Assembly: GCA_964488495.1 (NCBI GenBank)
Contig: CAZAUQ010000053.1
Span: 1 to 14,507 of the forward strand
DNA: 14,507 nt
Direction: 5' to 3'
DNA from: UBA1402 sp964488495
GTDB lineage: Bacteria; Bacteroidota; Bacteroidia; Bacteroidales; UBA1402
In this document: positions 13,282 to 14,507 of the stretch, piece by piece
Layout: the number at the start of each line of letters is the position of its first letter
Position numbering within the stretch: the stretch's first letter is position 1
Position numbers and translations under genes: made by a program
Notes under the pieces: generated by a model
Databases searched by the model: none
Told to the model about the DNA's origin: nothing
What the model saw: only the letters and a program-made list of their open reading frames with translations

Positions 13282-14507
13282 TTAATTTATAGCTTTCATA
13301 CTGGCAAATTTAAGCAAAAGCAGTTTATAACCGGCTTGCTTGAATTCAACTCCGATTTTGCAATTGTCGCCCTGGCCTTCAATTTTTTGAATCAGGCCTT
13401 CACCGAAACGTTCGTGTAACACTTTTTGTCCCATCCTGAATTCTCCTTTTGAGGTCTTGACGCCTGAACTCCCGGCTTCTGCGGTAAAACTTTCTTCCCT
13501 CACAGCAACAGCTCCGGCAGGTTTGGCAGCTAGTTTGCTCCATTTACCCTGACGGCTGCTGATTTTTTCGAGCGGAGTTTTTGTGTGCTGCTCTTTGGGC
13601 CATTGGGATTTATTTGTCTCGGGATTGTAAAACGAAACGGGGCGACGATCGCCTCCAAAGAAAGAAGGGGAAGCCGTTTCTTGTTCTGCAAAGGGACGTG
13701 TCGGTAAATCCAATAAATTTTTATCCAGATCGTTCAAAAAACGGCTGGGCTTGGAATACTCTGTCTGGCCATTACGAAAACGGCTTTTGGCATAACTCAG
13801 TACGCAATGGTCACCGGCTCTGGTTATGGCCACGTACAGCAAGCGGCGCTCTTCTTCGAGCTCACGTTCGGATTCCGTATTATGAATGGATGGGAAGATG
13901 TTGTCTTCCAGGCCGCTAACAAAAACATTTTTAAACTCCAGGCCTTTTGCGGCATGCACAGTCATTAAATTTACTTTATCGCCCTCATCGACTTCGTCCT
14001 GATCGGTCAAAAGCGAGATCTCGGCCAGGTAGTCGGGGAGCAATACCTGTTCATTTCCTTCTTCTATGCGGCTTTGGCAAAAATCGAACATGCCCGAAAG
14101 CAACGATTCCAAATGCTCCTGCCGGCTGACTCCTTCCTCGGAACTGTCCTGCAACAGTGCTTGATTGATGCCGCTGTCTTCAACCATTTTTTTGGTAAAC
14201 TCATATACATTAAGTGTCGAAACCAGAGGCCTCTGGCTCTCAATAAGCGAACTGAACAAATGCAATTTATTTTCGGTGCCGCTGTGAACCTGCAGGTTAT
14301 ACGCCAAAGGATTAGCACAGATTTCCCAAAAAGTAGTCTGGTGTTGGTTAGCCGCCTGCTGTATTTTATCGAGGGTGGTTTTGCCTATACCTCTGGCCGG
14401 AAAATTGATGACACGTTTAAAGGCTTCCTCATCGGCGGGATTAATGACCAGTCTCAGGTAAGCAACGATGTCCTTGATCTCCCTGCGTTGGTAAAAAGAC
14501 AAACCGC
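13282..14507 (-). CDS. uvrD: PcrA/UvrD-type DNA helicase, 3' part
   Basis: The C-terminal roughly 408 codons of a superfamily 1A 3'-5' helicase; the gene enters from the right edge with no start in the window. It begins GLSFYQRREIKD (motif IV region) and continues with NFPARGIGKTTLD. Motif V is LMTVHAAKGLEFKNVFVSGLEDNIFPS (about 180-206 counted from the Ser-Phe-Tyr start). Motif VI is EEERRLLYVAITRAGDHCVLSYAKSR (216-241). A disordered linker follows, then a C-terminal Tudor-like domain, GQKVLHERFGEGLIQKIEG...VEFKQAGYKLLLLKFA, the RNA polymerase-contacting domain of PcrA/UvrD. Such helicases act in nucleotide excision repair and clear proteins or RNA polymerase from DNA. Full-length relatives are about 720-790 residues, so about half is missing only because of the window edge. 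Confidence 0.94.
   Translation of the reverse strand, partial: GLSFYQRREIKDIVAYLRLVINPADEEAFKRVINFPARGIGKTTLDKIQQAANQHQTTFWEICANPLAYNLQVHSGTENKLHLFSSLIESQRPLVSTLNVYEFTKKMVEDSGINQALLQDSSEEGVSRQEHLESLLSGMFDFCQSRIEEGNEQVLLPDYLAEISLLTDQDEVDEGDKVNLMTVHAAKGLEFKNVFVSGLEDNIFPSIHNTESERELEEERRLLYVAITRAGDHCVLSYAKSRFRNGQTEYSKPSRFLNDLDKNLLDLPTRPFAEQETASPSFFGGDRRPVSFYNPETNKSQWPKEQHTKTPLEKISSRQGKWSKLAAKPAGAVAVREESFTAEAGSSGVKTSKGEFRMGQKVLHERFGEGLIQKIEGQGDNCKIGVEFKQAGYKLLLLKFASMKAIN

Noticed and set aside
13282..14507. Broken or truncated helicase gene
   Set aside because: The frame runs intact to the window edge with helicase motifs IV-VI in order; the missing N-terminal half is due to the window end.
1..14507. 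CRISPR array, transposon, integrase or phage remnant
   Set aside because: No regularly spaced repeats, no terminal inverted repeats with target duplications, and no transposase or integrase motifs were seen; the tRNA 3' ends are not repeated as attachment sites in the window.

Overview
This window reads as chromosomal DNA from a member of the Bacteroidota, probably an anaerobe of the Bacteroidales or a related order. The evidence is as follows. Several promoters match the Bacteroidota TTTG-N19-21-TAnnTTTG pattern, the best being upstream of a tRNA-Gly. Start codons lack clear Shine-Dalgarno sequences. A sodium:solute symporter is paired with a one-helix 'symporter small accessory protein'. 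A PaaK/ACT gene pair is present, as is a carboxynorspermidine decarboxylase (nspC), and the proteins resemble those of Bacteroidota throughout. The taxonomic call is inference.

Layout. (1) 1-407: a bidirectional terminator from the left neighbour, then a lone small PLDc_N-type membrane protein. (2) 515-4334, plus strand: a promoter followed by three coupled surface-polysaccharide genes. These encode an EpsG-family membrane protein, an O-antigen ligase/polymerase-family membrane protein with an additional C-terminal non-membrane domain, and a GT2 glycosyltransferase. (3) 4318-6962, minus strand, converging on region 2 with a 17-bp coding overlap: a GT-B-like glycosyltransferase preceded by a DegT/DnrJ-family sugar aminotransferase (FdtB/QdtB-like). 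Their junction carries a 19-bp tandem duplication that creates a five-codon minigene. (4) 7071-10584, minus strand: a compact four-gene operon in transcription order paaK - tandem ACT protein - one-helix accessory peptide - sodium:solute symporter. It looks like an uptake/activation/sensing module for an aryl or other organic acid. (5) 10692-11648, plus strand: an RluA/RluD-family pseudouridine synthase, divergent from paaK. (6) 11672-12096: a strong bidirectional terminator, two tRNA-Leu genes (CAG and GAG) and a tRNA-Gly (GCC), all tRNAs on the minus strand with recognisable promoter and terminator signals. (7) 12127-14507, minus strand: nspC preceded by the 3' half of a PcrA/UvrD helicase gene that runs off the right edge.

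Regions 2 and 3 together would make and polymerise or ligate an amino-sugar-containing surface glycan. The aminotransferase would make a nucleotide-linked amino sugar, the two glycosyltransferases would build the repeat, and the two multi-pass proteins would polymerise or transfer it. No transposase, integrase, phage gene or CRISPR array was seen. No gene-free stretch exceeds about 180 bases apart from the tRNA region (11649-12126), whose contents are listed. I see no clear-cut novel system. The most interesting items are the duplicated start region at 5828-5865, the ligase with its extra domain, and the paaK-ACT-micropeptide-symporter operon.
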